Counted from the first letter of the stretch, positions 17,274 to 26,980 are shown. The stretch: DNA of 64,000 nucleotides from an uncultured Paracoccaceae bacterium (GCA_947496605.1 CANMDF010000001.1:434001-498000); one strand, 5' to 3'. Translations and numbers: made by a program. The notes: generated by a model from the sequence alone, not told the origin.

Positions 17274-19928
17274 ATGCCAAAGAAAATGTTAATCGATGCC
17301 ACACACGCGGAAGAAACCCGCGTTGTTGTGGTCGACGGAAACAAAGTCGAAGAATTTGATTTTGAAAGCCAGTTCAAGCGTCAGCTTGCCGGCAATATCT
17401 ACCTCGCAAAGGTAACACGTGTAGAACCTTCGCTGCAGGCAGCGTTTGTCGACTATGGCGGCAATCGCCATGGGTTTCTTGCGTTCTCAGAAATTCACCC
17501 GGATTACTATCAGATCCCGGTCGCTGACCGTGAAGCCCTGATTGCCGAGGAAAAAGCCTATGCTGAAAGCCTGAAGGCCGAGGCGGAGGCCGAGGAAGAA
17601 AAGCCAAAGCCAAAGCGTCGCCGTCGCAGCAAAGCAAAAGCTGCTGAGGTTGAGGGTGATGATGCCGTCATCACGGCTGAGGTTGAGACGGCCGAGGAAG
17701 AGACCTCGGGCGATATCGCAGGCATGGAAACGATTGATCTTGACGAGAGCGAAGAGGGCAGCTCGCCCATGGAGCTGGTTTCAGAGACACCTGTCGATAC
17801 ACCAGCAGCTGGTGAAGACGATGACGACGATGAGGAAGAGCAACCAAAGGCCGACCCCAAGTCGAAAGATGACAGCATTGAAAGTGTCGCAGAAGAAGAC
17901 GACACAGACGAAGTTCGCCCTGTGCGCAAGCCACGCCCCAAACGGTACAAGATCCAAGAGGTCATCAACGTCCGTCAAATCCTACTGATCCAAGTGGTGA
18001 AAGAAGAGCGCGGCAACAAAGGCGCAGCTTTGACAACCTATCTGTCGCTCGCCGGTCGTTACTGCGTTTTGATGCCAAACACCGCGCGTGGTGGTGGCAT
18101 CAGCCGTAAGATCACGAATGCACCTGACCGCAAGAAGCTAAAAGAAATTGCGAATTCCATGACCGTGCCAGAAGGCGCCGGTCTGATCATTCGCACAGCA
18201 GGATCCCAGCGCACAAAGGCTGAGATCAAACGCGACTACGAATACTTGCAGCGTATGTGGGAACAAATTCGCGAACTCACGCTGAAATCCACAGCACCTG
18301 CGAAAATCTACGAAGAAGGTGACCTGATCAAACGCTCGATCCGTGATCTTTATTCCAAAGATATCGACGAAGTGATCGTGGCCGGTGAAGCGGGTTACCG
18401 CACGGCCAAGGACTTCATGAAGATGATCATGCCGTCCCATGCTAAGAATGTGAAATACTACGCCGAGCAGCTGCCACTCTACGCCCGTTTTCAGGTCGAA
18501 GGCTATCTGAACGGAATGTTCAACCCGACGGTGCAACTGCCATCTGGCGGCTACATCGTGATCGGCATCACGGAAGCCTTGGTTGCCATAGACGTGAACT
18601 CTGGTCGTGCGACCAAAGAGGGCTCGATTGAACAAACAGCGACCAAGACAAACTTAGAAGCTGCTGACGAAGTTGCCCGCCAGTTGCGCTTGCGTGACCT
18701 TGCAGGCCTGATTGTCATCGACTTCATCGATATGGACGAGCGCCGTAACAACGTCGCCGTTGAAAAACGGTTCAAGGATAAGCTGAAGACAGATCGTGCC
18801 CGTATTCAGGTTGGTCGCATTTCCGGCTTTGGCCTGATGGAAATGTCGCGCCAGCGTCTGCGCCCCGGTATGCTTGAGGCCACAACACAGATGTGTTCGC
18901 ACTGTCACGGCACGGGTTTGCTGCGCTCTGACGATAACGTCGCGCTTTCAATCCTGCGTAGCTTGGAAGAAGAGGGCGTGCGCGGTCGCTCTAAAGAGGT
19001 GCTGATCAAAGCACCGATTTCGATTGCGAACTTCCTGATGAATGGCAAGCGTGAACATATCGCCGATATTGAGGCACGTTACGGCATGTCCGTACGTATC
19101 GAATGTGATCCAACGCTCGTATCCCCAGATTATGCGATTGAAAAGTTCAAGACAGCCACCCGTCTGGTGCCTGATGCGGCACCTTTCGTCAGCTCTGCTG
19201 TGATGATGGATGATGACGCGGACGACAATGCAGGCGTGATTATCGACAGCGATGATGAAGCTGAGCAGGCTACACCTGAGACTTCCGAGACCGCAGACGG
19301 TGAAGACCGGCCAAAGCGCAAGCGCCGTCGGCGTCGGCGTCGTCGCGGTGGCGGCGGTGGCAATGCAGAGAACCAGAACGGTGAGAACCAGAACGGTGAG
19401 AATGCAGAGACTGCCGATGCCGCTCCTGCAGAGGCTGCAACAGATGCCCCTGCTGCCGAGGTCACTGAGGATGCGCCAGCGCCTGAGGAAAAGCCAAAGC
19501 GCACACGGACGCGCCGCAAGAAGGCAGAGCCTGTCACAGAGGATGCTGTTGAAGCGGCATCTGCAGAGGAAAAGCCCGCAGAAGAGGTTGCAGAGGAAAA
19601 ACCTGCACCCAAAAAGCGGACTCGTCGCAAAAAGGCCGATCCGGTGGAAGACGCACCTGCTGCCGAGGCTGAAACGCCAACAGCAGAAGCCGAAGCACCA
19701 GTCGCAGAAGAAAAGCCAAAGCCAAAGCGCCGGAGCCGCGCAAAGCCAAAAGCTGAAGCAGCCCCTGTTGAAGCGGCAGCAGACGTTGTTGCAGAGGCGG
19801 CACCTGAGCCCGCGCCAGAGCCAGCCGCACCGGCACCAGAGCCTACACCAGCACCAGAGCCTGCAGCGGCACCTGAACCGGCAGCAGACAAGCCCAAGCG
19901 CAAGGGCTGGTGGTCGCTTGGTCGCTAA
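17274..19928 (+). CDS. rne: Ribonuclease E/G (RNase E)
   Basis: The main endoribonuclease of mRNA decay and rRNA processing, and the degradosome scaffold. 884 residues from the ATG at 17274 (MPKKMLIDATHAEETRV). The S1 domain is split by a long acidic and Lys/Arg-rich insertion (about 95-230), as in other alphaproteobacteria. The catalytic region holds VDVNSGR and IDFIDMDERRN, and the zinc link CSHCHGTG has Cys541 and Cys544. The C-terminal third is low-complexity (Arg-rich RRRRRRRGG, then Ala/Pro/Glu/Lys repeats) and includes a tandem NQNGE repeat near 19370-19400. The stop overlaps the next start (TAATG). Confidence 0.96.
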   Translation: MPKKMLIDATHAEETRVVVVDGNKVEEFDFESQFKRQLAGNIYLAKVTRVEPSLQAAFVDYGGNRHGFLAFSEIHPDYYQIPVADREALIAEEKAYAESLKAEAEAEEEKPKPKRRRRSKAKAAEVEGDDAVITAEVETAEEETSGDIAGMETIDLDESEEGSSPMELVSETPVDTPAAGEDDDDDEEEQPKADPKSKDDSIESVAEEDDTDEVRPVRKPRPKRYKIQEVINVRQILLIQVVKEERGNKGAALTTYLSLAGRYCVLMPNTARGGGISRKITNAPDRKKLKEIANSMTVPEGAGLIIRTAGSQRTKAEIKRDYEYLQRMWEQIRELTLKSTAPAKIYEEGDLIKRSIRDLYSKDIDEVIVAGEAGYRTAKDFMKMIMPSHAKNVKYYAEQLPLYARFQVEGYLNGMFNPTVQLPSGGYIVIGITEALVAIDVNSGRATKEGSIEQTATKTNLEAADEVARQLRLRDLAGLIVIDFIDMDERRNNVAVEKRFKDKLKTDRARIQVGRISGFGLMEMSRQRLRPGMLEATTQMCSHCHGTGLLRSDDNVALSILRSLEEEGVRGRSKEVLIKAPISIANFLMNGKREHIADIEARYGMSVRIECDPTLVSPDYAIEKFKTATRLVPDAAPFVSSAVMMDDDADDNAGVIIDSDDEAEQATPETSETADGEDRPKRKRRRRRRRRGGGGGNAENQNGENQNGENAETADAAPAEAATDAPAAEVTEDAPAPEEKPKRTRTRRKKAEPVTEDAVEAASAEEKPAEEVAEEKPAPKKRTRRKKADPVEDAPAAEAETPTAEAEAPVAEEKPKPKRRSRAKPKAEAAPVEAAADVVAEAAPEPAPEPAAPAPEPTPAPEPAAAPEPAADKPKRKGWWSLGR

Positions 19929-20896
19929 TGCCGGCTAGCGTTATTATCACAGGGGGCTGCGGTTTTTTAGGCGCAGCCCTCGCCACTCGGATCGCCAGTG
20001 AGGGTGTCACGCTGCCAGATGGCCGACATCTAACACACCCACAGATCCACCTTTGGGACCAAGCGAACGCGGTTGTCCCCGTTCTTTCCAACACCAATTT
20101 TAACGCCATTGATATCGCGGACACGGCAGCAGTCCGTGCTGCGATGCCTGATGATGTAGCGTTGATCTATCATCTTGCTGCCGTGGTCAGCGGGCAGGCG
20201 GAAGCCGACTATGATCTGGGTATGCGTGTCAATCTGGGCGGGACGACCGCAATCTTAGAGGCGGCAAAGGCAATCGGTCCCAACGTCACAGTTATCGGGA
20301 CATCGTCGCTTGCCGTCTATGGTGGAAGCGCGACAGAGCCATTGACTGAAGCCACTCAAATTCAACCGCAGAACTCTTATGGTGTGACGAAAGCGATGTC
20401 CGAGTTGGTGATGGCCGATTATCGCAGACGCGATTGGGCGGACGCGCGGACATTGCGTTTGCCAACGGTCACCGTAAGGCCCGGTAAACCGAACGCTGCG
20501 GCGTCGTCTTTTGCGTCTTCGATCATCCGCGAACCGCTCGGCGGTATTCCGGCAATTTGCCCCGTTGATCCAGAAATGGCACTTTGGGTGGCATCACCTG
20601 CGGCGGCCGTGAATGCGCTTTGGCACGCGCCTTCGGTAGCCAAGAACGATTGGCCAGCTTTCGGCGCGGTCAACGTCCCTGGTTTGCGGGTGCAAGTCCT
20701 TGCAATGATCGCGGCACTGCGTGCCCGTGCCGGTGATGGAACAGCGGATTTGATCGAGATGAAACGAGATCAGCGGGTCATCGATATCGTTGGTACTTGG
20801 CCCACGCTTTTTGACACCAGCCTTGCGCAGTCGCTTGGATTTACCGGCGACGCAAGCTTTGACGCGATCCTCGATCAGGCCTTCTTGATGAAGTAG
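19928..20896 (+). CDS. denD: DenD-like NAD-dependent dehydrogenase (D-erythronate dehydrogenase family)
   Basis: A 322-residue extended SDR. The NAD loop is TGGCGFLGAAL, YHLAAVVSG follows, and the catalytic YxxxK is in SYGVTKAMSE. The segment RLPTVTVRPGKPNAAASSFASS matches the DenD family, which oxidises C2 of D-erythronate. No partner erythronate genes are in the window, so the substrate is uncertain. The start overlaps the rne stop by one base. The 3' end overlaps the convergent tusA-like gene by 22 bases. Confidence 0.82.
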   Translation: MPASVIITGGCGFLGAALATRIASEGVTLPDGRHLTHPQIHLWDQANAVVPVLSNTNFNAIDIADTAAVRAAMPDDVALIYHLAAVVSGQAEADYDLGMRVNLGGTTAILEAAKAIGPNVTVIGTSSLAVYGGSATEPLTEATQIQPQNSYGVTKAMSELVMADYRRRDWADARTLRLPTVTVRPGKPNAAASSFASSIIREPLGGIPAICPVDPEMALWVASPAAAVNALWHAPSVAKNDWPAFGAVNVPGLRVQVLAMIAALRARAGDGTADLIEMKRDQRVIDIVGTWPTLFDTSLAQSLGFTGDASFDAILDQAFLMK

Positions 20897-21102
20897 AGCT
20901 GGCCTTCCGGCACGTCTTGTGTGCTGACCAGCGTATGTCCGGCCTCATTGCAAAAATGCGGCATATCGATGATTGCGGCCGGGTCATCCGCCAAGACACG
21001 CAATACCTGGCCAGATGCAAGCGCCTGCAACCGCTTGCGTGCTTTGAGAACGGGAAGGGGACACAGCAGCCCTTTTGCATCAAGTTCAGCGTCATAAGTC
21101 AT
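20875..21102 (-). CDS. TusA-like sulfur-carrier protein
   Basis: 75 residues starting MTYDAELDAKGLLCPLPVLKARKRL. The conserved CPxP motif carries the sulfur-transfer cysteine of the TusA/SirA fold. The start is taken at the ATG at 21102; upstream in-frame codons lack conservation features. It is divergent from ccdA. TusA-like proteins beside membrane or redox genes often pass sulfur or support thiol chemistry rather than modify tRNA. Which of these applies is not clear here. Confidence 0.85.
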   Translation of the reverse strand: MTYDAELDAKGLLCPLPVLKARKRLQALASGQVLRVLADDPAAIIDMPHFCNEAGHTLVSTQDVPEGQLYFIKKA

Positions 21103-21208
21103 GTGCTGGAGGTAGGTGGCATGTTTCATTTTGTCCACCAAGTTGTGACATCTTGGGCAGTGACGTATCGCCTCGGCTGCCATAGGTAGGGGGCGAAGGA
21201 AGACGACA

Positions 21209-21964
21209 ATGCTGGACACTGCACTTATTTTTGACGCGGCTTTGCTGCCTGCCATGCTGATTGCAATGCTGGCGGGCATCTTGTCGTTCCTCAGTCCCTG
21301 CGTCTTGCCGGTTGTGCCACCGTATCTTGCCTATATGGGCGGGGTTTCGGTCAGCGACATGGAAGAGACAGGTCAAGCACGCAAGCGTGTCTTCGTGTCG
21401 GCCGTGTTCTTCGTGCTGGGCTTATCGACGATATTTCTGCTGCTCGGTCTCGCGTTTTCAACAATGGGCCGGATGTTGTTGCAAGTGCAGGATTGGTTCG
21501 TGATCTTTGCCGGTGGCTTGATCATGATCTTGGGTGCGCATTTCGTCGGGGTCTTCCGGATCGGGTTCCTTGACCGTGAATTGCGTGTTGATGCCGGTGA
21601 CAAAGGTGGTTCAGCCTTTGGTGCATATCTTCTGGGTCTTGCGTTCGCCTTTGGCTGGACACCGTGCCTGGGTCCGATCCTCGGGGCCATCCTGAGCCTT
21701 GCTGCATCCGAAGGGGATGTATCACGCGGTACGGTTCTGCTGGCCGTCTATGCGCTTGGGCTTGGCATACCGTTTCTGTTGGTCGCGGCGTTCTTCCCAC
21801 GCCTTAAGGGTGTTATGGGCTGGATGAAGCGACACATGGACCGGATCGAAAAGGTGTCGGGCCTTTTGCTTTGGACCGTCGGCCTGATGATGATGACAGG
21901 CCAGTTCGCTGCATTCAGTTATTGGCTGCTTGAGCGGTTTCCAGCGCTGGCATTAATCGGTTAA
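21209..21964 (+). CDS. ccdA: Cytochrome c biogenesis protein CcdA
   Basis: 251 residues with six predicted membrane helices. It is the CcdA/DsbD-beta family, which carries reducing equivalents from cytoplasmic thioredoxin to the periplasm for haem attachment or thiol repair. The redox cysteines lie in FLSPCVLPVVPPYL in helix 1 and GWTPCLGPILG in helix 4. GGGCGAAGGAAGACGAC precedes the ATG. Confidence 0.93.
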   Translation: MLDTALIFDAALLPAMLIAMLAGILSFLSPCVLPVVPPYLAYMGGVSVSDMEETGQARKRVFVSAVFFVLGLSTIFLLLGLAFSTMGRMLLQVQDWFVIFAGGLIMILGAHFVGVFRIGFLDRELRVDAGDKGGSAFGAYLLGLAFAFGWTPCLGPILGAILSLAASEGDVSRGTVLLAVYALGLGIPFLLVAAFFPRLKGVMGWMKRHMDRIEKVSGLLLWTVGLMMMTGQFAAFSYWLLERFPALALIG

Positions 21965-21994
21965 CCTGTTCCCAAGCATCAGCAAGGGACGGCG

Positions 21995-23269
21995 ATGAAC
22001 ACGCAAAACAGCCAAGTCAGCAAACGGCGTGTCTTTCACATTCCCGGCTATGACCCAATGCCGCCTAGGCGCTACCGCGAGCTTTACCGCACCGAAGCTG
22101 CGGCGCAGGCTGACATCAGCGGATATGAAATTGGCGTCAAAGCAGACACCTCTGACGATACATTCCGTTGGACCGTCGGTGCGCGTATCGATGGGCAAAC
22201 CGTATTGGCGCAGGTTGACGTGCTGGTTTGGGCCGACATCGTGCGCGATAGCATGGCGCAATCTATCCCAGCGACTTACTGGCAACTGATACAGACCGCT
22301 TGGACGTATATCAGCACAGGTACATTGCGACGGCTGATGTGGATGCGCAAAGGGCCTGTCATCGCGGCCCTCTATCCTGTTGTGATGTTGCTTGGCCAGT
22401 TGTTGGTGGCGCTACTTGTCGGTGGGATTGTCGGTGGCTGGGTGCAAGGCGCAATTTTGGCGGTGTTTGGGCTGACTGGTCTGACATCAGGTGCCGTGTT
22501 TGATCTGATCGATTGGATCGCATGGGCAACCGGTTGGGGGCTCATGATTGGCATCATCGTGGTGATGCTGCGGTGGTTCAAAGCGCATGATAACAAATTA
22601 TTCGCATACTATCTCATGCACGACTACGCTTACTCAGCTGGCAAGCGGGGTGAAAACCCACCCGAGCTTGAAGCGCGGATGGCATCCTTTACTGCAATCA
22701 TCGCCGAGGCATTGGCGATGGATGGCGATGAGGTTTTGATCGTGGGCCATTCCTCTGGTGCGCATCTCGCAGTTTCGATCATCGCAGACCTTATTCGCGC
22801 AGGGCATGTGCGATCGGACGGCCCCAAACTGGCGTTTTTATCGCTGGGGCAGGTGGTGCCGATGGTGTCGTTCCTGCCGCGGGCGCGGCGCTTGCGGAGT
22901 GATCTGGCGTTTTTATCCACGCGCGATGACATGACTTGGGTCGATGTCTCAGCCCCAGGTGACGGCTGTTGTTTTGCGCTTTGCGATCCTGTGGCGGTCA
23001 CTGGTGTCGCCCTAGAGGACAAGCGCTGGCCTTTAGTGATCTCTGCGGCTTTTACCCAGTCGCTTTCTGCTGCGCGCTGGAAAGAGTTGCGATGGCGGTT
23101 TTTCCGACTGCATTTCCAATACCTTTGCGCCTTTGATCAGCCGAAAGACTATGATTATTTCCAAATCACGGCAGGACCAGTCTTGCTCGCTGATCGGTAC
23201 GCGGACCGAAAACCCTCTGGGTCACGCATCGACATTCCAGTGTCAAAATTCACGTCGCTGAAACCATGA
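21995..23269 (+). CDS. Membrane-anchored alpha/beta-hydrolase-like protein
   Basis: 424 residues. A soluble N-terminus opens with FHIPGYDPMPPRRYRELYR. A hydrophobic core of two or three helices follows (about 121-194). The C-terminal half carries a nucleophile elbow VLIVGHSSGAHLAV (Ser253 in GHSSG). A lipase or esterase role is plausible, but the substrate is unknown. The stop overlaps the P450 start by 4 bases (ATGA at 23266-23269), so the two are made together. Confidence 0.75.
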   Translation: MNTQNSQVSKRRVFHIPGYDPMPPRRYRELYRTEAAAQADISGYEIGVKADTSDDTFRWTVGARIDGQTVLAQVDVLVWADIVRDSMAQSIPATYWQLIQTAWTYISTGTLRRLMWMRKGPVIAALYPVVMLLGQLLVALLVGGIVGGWVQGAILAVFGLTGLTSGAVFDLIDWIAWATGWGLMIGIIVVMLRWFKAHDNKLFAYYLMHDYAYSAGKRGENPPELEARMASFTAIIAEALAMDGDEVLIVGHSSGAHLAVSIIADLIRAGHVRSDGPKLAFLSLGQVVPMVSFLPRARRLRSDLAFLSTRDDMTWVDVSAPGDGCCFALCDPVAVTGVALEDKRWPLVISAAFTQSLSAARWKELRWRFFRLHFQYLCAFDQPKDYDYFQITAGPVLLADRYADRKPSGSRIDIPVSKFTSLKP

Positions 23270-24621
23270 AGCCGCTGCCGCCCAAGCCTGCTTCTAGACC
23301 AGAGAAAGTGTCGCTTTGGCGGTATATGCGACTTTTTCGAAAGGACATTTTGTCAGCACAGCCCGCCAAGCTTTATCGCGCTTGGATGGCCGAATTTCGC
23401 ACGCCGTTTTTTCGCAGCTATCTGGTGAATGACCCAGAGCTGGTCAAAGAGGTGCTGACACGTAACCCGCAAGCGTTTCCTAAGTCAGAGCGCATTGGCG
23501 CAGGTTTGCGGCCATTGTTGGGAAACAGCGTCTTTCTTACAAATGGTAAGACATGGAAACGCCAGCGCCGCATCATTGATCCTGCGTTTGAAGGCGGCAG
23601 GTTGCGTGACACATATGCGGGCATTTTTGCAGCGGCAGATGCGGGCGTCGCCCGGTTAGGGGATAAGGCAGATGGCGATGCCGTTGAGATTGAAGAAATC
23701 ACCAGTCACATTGCCGCCGATGTCATTTTCCGCACTCTCTTTTCAATTCCGATCGAGGATGAGACCGCGCAGAAGGTCTTCCGCGCTTTTCGTGCCTATC
23801 AGCGCACGCAACCGATCTTGAACCTTGCAGCATTCATTCGTGGACCGTCATGGATGCCGCGCTTTTTGCGATCTGAAACCCGTAAGACGGCGCAGGAAAT
23901 TCGCTCGTTAATCACGAAATTGACGCGTGAGCGTCTTGCTCAGATCGCGGCAGGGACTGCGCCTGATGATTTGGCGACCAAGATTATGACCACCCCGGAC
24001 CCTGAAACCGGCCAGACGTTCACGCTGGATGAGATGGTCGATCAAGTCGCAATTTTCTTTCTGGCGGGCCATGAAACAAGTGCATCAACGCTTTCATGGT
24101 CGCTCTACCTGTTGGCGTTGTACCCAGATTGGCAATCGGCGCTTGCGGATGAAGCGGACGCCTTCGATGGCGCATTCGCATCCCTATCAAGCTTGAAACA
24201 CACCCGTGATGTGTTTCGCGAAACTTTGCGGCTTTATCCGCCAGTGCCGATGATGGTGCGTGAGGCGTCGCAAAATCAGACCTTTCGGGGCAGGGCCGTG
24301 CGCAAGGGCGCGCAGATTGTGCTGTCGCCTTGGCATCTTCATCGCCATGCGCGGTTATGGGATAATCCAGATGCATTTGATCCTAACCGGTGGGCGACAC
24401 AAAGTGGCAAGGCGTCCGCGCGTGATGCGTATATGCCGTTTTCTGCGGGCACGCGTATGTGCAGCGGCGCAGGCTTTGCGCAGATCGAAGGTGTCGTTCT
24501 GCTGGCGCGACTACTTGGGGCTTACCGCTTTGAGCGCGACGTCGGGCGTGACCCAGTGCCCGTTGCGCATCTGACGGTGCGGTCCAAGGAAGGTATTTGG
24601 TTGCGAATCATTTCCCGGTAA
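23266..24621 (+). CDS. Cytochrome P450
   Basis: 451 residues. The I helix has AGHETSAST, the K helix ETLRLYP, and the haem loop FSAGTRMCSG with Cys399 ligating haem. Overall similarity is to class-I bacterial P450s resembling CYP4-like fatty-acid hydroxylases. Its substrate is unknown. No ferredoxin or reductase gene is adjacent, so electrons must come from elsewhere. It is translationally coupled to the upstream membrane hydrolase. Confidence 0.93.
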   Translation: MKPLPPKPASRPEKVSLWRYMRLFRKDILSAQPAKLYRAWMAEFRTPFFRSYLVNDPELVKEVLTRNPQAFPKSERIGAGLRPLLGNSVFLTNGKTWKRQRRIIDPAFEGGRLRDTYAGIFAAADAGVARLGDKADGDAVEIEEITSHIAADVIFRTLFSIPIEDETAQKVFRAFRAYQRTQPILNLAAFIRGPSWMPRFLRSETRKTAQEIRSLITKLTRERLAQIAAGTAPDDLATKIMTTPDPETGQTFTLDEMVDQVAIFFLAGHETSASTLSWSLYLLALYPDWQSALADEADAFDGAFASLSSLKHTRDVFRETLRLYPPVPMMVREASQNQTFRGRAVRKGAQIVLSPWHLHRHARLWDNPDAFDPNRWATQSGKASARDAYMPFSAGTRMCSGAGFAQIEGVVLLARLLGAYRFERDVGRDPVPVAHLTVRSKEGIWLRIISR

Positions 24622-24868
24622 TCCGAGATTTGTTTCTAAAACGCTGACAAAAGAAGCAAAAGCGATATATTGATCGGCGCAGTTCCGCTGAAATGTGGCG
24701 GGTGGTCTTCGCAATTTCGTGATGAAATTCACGAATATGTATACATATCAATATGTTAATCTATTAATGAAAATATGACGCAGAATGATGGATTTGGCAA
24801 TTTGCCCCTATTGTGCCATACCTACATTAACGAGTATTTTGTTATCAGTAACTAAGGGGCTGTTCTTC
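24622..24868. other. AT-rich intergenic region with a small dyad
   Basis: A distinctly AT-rich stretch for this chromosome, lowest around 24715-24780. TTCGTGA and TCACGAA (about 24714-24733) form a 7-bp dyad. A TTGGCA to CATACC pair with 17-base spacing near 24798-24826 could be a promoter for the basic peptide downstream. No gene is seen. Confidence 0.45.
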
Positions 24869-25108
24869 ATGACTATCTCTCTCCCAGGTTCTTCCCGCAA
24901 AGGTCTGACAGGCCTTTTTAAGCGCAAGTCAGATAAAAAAGGTATGCTGCCAACTGCTAAGCGCCAGTTAGGTGGTAACGATCTGGCGCGTCTTTTTGAC
25001 AAGAAGATGCGGACGACAAAGCCTGTGAAGCCCGCGAAGCTGAGCGATAAGGAAGTGAATGCAAGCGAGCAGATGACAAACCTGCGCGGTGCTCTTTACT
25101 CAAAGTAG
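24869..25108 (+). CDS. Small basic protein of unknown function
   Basis: 79 residues, MTISLPGSSRKGLTGLFKRK at the start, rich in Lys and Arg with no membrane segment. I recognise no family. Codon choice (CTG, CGC/CGT, AAG, GGT) resembles well-expressed genes. An AAGGGG lies 11 bases before the ATG. It ends directly against the convergent RHH gene. A nucleic-acid-binding role would fit the charge but is unproven. Confidence 0.6.
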   Translation: MTISLPGSSRKGLTGLFKRKSDKKGMLPTAKRQLGGNDLARLFDKKMRTTKPVKPAKLSDKEVNASEQMTNLRGALYSK

Positions 25109-25330
25109 TTAGCGGTCCGCGAGGGCCCGCTCTAATACGAAAATTCGAATTGCTGACGCAAGCCCGAGGTCACCTCGGGCTTCATCTATTTTTGCGGCAA
25201 GCCCGTTGATGGTTTCACCATCTGCCTCCGCAAAACCGCGGAACGCATCCCAAAAGATATCTTCCAAAGACACGCTGGTGCGGTGTCCCCGCAATGTCAG
25301 CGACCGTTTGACAGGGCGGCGGTGTGCCAT
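25109..25330 (-). CDS. Ribbon-helix-helix domain protein
   Basis: 73 residues of the RHH_4 type: RSLTLRGHRTSVSLEDIFWD supplies the beta strand and first helix, and the second helix is around ETINGLAAKIDEAR. Such proteins are compact DNA binders. It is the third gene of fumC-DUF4169-RHH, and its ATG overlaps the previous stop by one base (TGATG). Confidence 0.85.
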   Translation of the reverse strand: MAHRRPVKRSLTLRGHRTSVSLEDIFWDAFRGFAEADGETINGLAAKIDEARGDLGLASAIRIFVLERALADR

Positions 25331-25506
25331 CAGTCGTCTTCAAACTTAAGCTGGGCTAAGCGGTCACTTGCCTGCCGATCCTGCGTCGCCTCAAGCACCT
25401 TTTGCGCCTTTGTGCGCCCAAAGCGGATGGCATTCTCATCTGCTTTGGCCTTCGCTTCGGCCCGCGTTTTGGTCTTGCGCGCTTGGTTCAGGTTGATCGG
25501 CTTCAT
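25330..25506 (-). CDS. DUF4169 family small protein
   Basis: 58 residues, [20 protein letters not shown] at the start and ending QLKFEDD. This is the DUF4169 pattern, a short charged alphaproteobacterial family of unknown function. The ATG overlaps the fumC stop by 4 bases (ATGA) and its own stop overlaps the RHH gene start, so all three are coupled. Confidence 0.82.
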   Translation of the reverse strand: MKPINLNQARKTKTRAEAKAKADENAIRFGRTKAQKVLEATQDRQASDRLAQLKFEDD

Positions 25507-26900
25507 TTGGGGCCGATCATGTCCTCGGGGCGCACGACTTTGTCGAATGTGGCTTCATCAACAAAGCCAAGCTTGATGGCTTCTTCTTTCAATGTTGTGC
25601 CATTCTTATGCGCCGTCTTTGCGACTGTCGTTGCGTTGTCGTAGCCAATTGTAGGTGCCAAAGCTGTCACCAGCATCAGGGACTCGCGCATCAGTTTTTC
25701 GATCCGCGTACGATCGGCTTGGATGCCAACAACACAGTTATCGGTGAAAGTGACGGACGCATCACCCAATAGCTGCATAGATTGTAACACGTTATAGGCC
25801 ATCATCGGCTTCATGACGTTCAATTCAAAGTGCCCTTGTGATCCGGCAAAGCCAACGGCGGCATCGTTACCCATGACATGGGCGCAGACCTGCGTCAGTG
25901 CTTCTACCTGAGTGGGGTTCACTTTGCCCGGCATGATGGATGAGCCAGGCTCATTCTCTGGCAACATCAGCTCGCCCAAGCCGCAACGCGGTCCAGAGCC
26001 CAGCATGCGGATGTCAGCGGCAATCTTATAGAGGCTGGACGCAACTGTCTTCAACGCGCCCGACATTTCCACCAATGCGTCATGGGCGGCGAGTGCTTCA
26101 AATTTGTTTGGCGCCGTCACAAAGGGCAGGCCGGTGATTTCGGCCATATTTGCGGCAACAGTTTCGCCCCAGCCCTTTGGTGTATTCAACCCTGTGCCGA
26201 CGGCTGTGCCGCCTTGCGCCAATTCATAGATCGCAGGCAGCGCGGCCTTGATGCGGCGGATGCCCATGGCAACTTGATGGGTATAGCCCGAGAATTCTTG
26301 CCCCAGTGTCAGCGGTGTCGCGTCCATTGTGTGGGTACGGCCAATCTTGATGATGTCATCGAACTCGGCCTGTTTTTGCTCTAAAGCCGCATGCAGCTTC
26401 GCAAGTCCGGGCAACAAGACGTCATGCGCTGTCATTGCAACAGCGATGTGCATCGCGGTTGGGAATGTGTCATTCGATGACTGACCCATGTTGCAATGAT
26501 CGTTGGGGTGCACGGGATCTTTAGACCCGATCGTGCCGCCCATCATCTCAATCGCGCGGTTTGAGATCACTTCATTGGCGTTCATGTTGGACTGTGTGCC
26601 TGACCCGGTTTGCCAAACAACCAAAGGGAAATGGTCGTCCAGCTTGCCTGAAACCACCTCAGACGCGGCAGCGATGATGGCATCTGCAAGTGCGGCATCC
26701 AGCTTTCCGCGCTCTTTGTTGGCCATCGCACAGGCTTGTTTGATGACGCCAAGACCGCGCACAATTGCGACGGGCTGCTTTTCCCAACCGATGGGGAAGT
26801 TCATGATCGAGCGCTGTGTTTGCGCGCCCCAATACCGGTCTGCTTGGACCTCAAGCGGGCCAAAGCTGTCGGTTTCTGTGCGTGTGTCGGTCATGGTCAT
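25503..26900 (-). CDS. fumC: Class II fumarate hydratase
   Basis: Interconverts fumarate and malate in the TCA cycle. 465 residues. The signature [13 protein letters not shown] is present, with [14 protein letters not shown] and the catalytic His region [11 protein letters not shown]. Two in-frame ATG codons open the gene (26900 and 26894). AAGGGG spacing slightly favours the second, so the first two residues are uncertain. The 3' end is coupled to DUF4169. Confidence 0.97.
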   Translation of the reverse strand: MTMTDTRTETDSFGPLEVQADRYWGAQTQRSIMNFPIGWEKQPVAIVRGLGVIKQACAMANKERGKLDAALADAIIAAASEVVSGKLDDHFPLVVWQTGSGTQSNMNANEVISNRAIEMMGGTIGSKDPVHPNDHCNMGQSSNDTFPTAMHIAVAMTAHDVLLPGLAKLHAALEQKQAEFDDIIKIGRTHTMDATPLTLGQEFSGYTHQVAMGIRRIKAALPAIYELAQGGTAVGTGLNTPKGWGETVAANMAEITGLPFVTAPNKFEALAAHDALVEMSGALKTVASSLYKIAADIRMLGSGPRCGLGELMLPENEPGSSIMPGKVNPTQVEALTQVCAHVMGNDAAVGFAGSQGHFELNVMKPMMAYNVLQSMQLLGDASVTFTDNCVVGIQADRTRIEKLMRESLMLVTALAPTIGYDNATTVAKTAHKNGTTLKEEAIKLGFVDEATFDKVVRPEDMIGPK

Positions 26901-26980
26901 CCCCTTAGGCTAAGTCTCATTGACCTATAGGCAGCAGGGGGCGGAATCGCAATATCGCAAAGGGGGTGGCGGTGGCGGAA

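Noticed and set aside
19369-19400. Tandem repeat that might be a CRISPR or VNTR
   Set aside because: It is an in-frame NQNGE repeat inside the disordered tail of RNase E, with no spacers.
19130-19903. A 257-codon minus-strand frame rich in Ala, Ser and Gly
   Set aside because: It mirrors the Ala/Glu/Lys-rich tail of rne; composition alone keeps the frame open.
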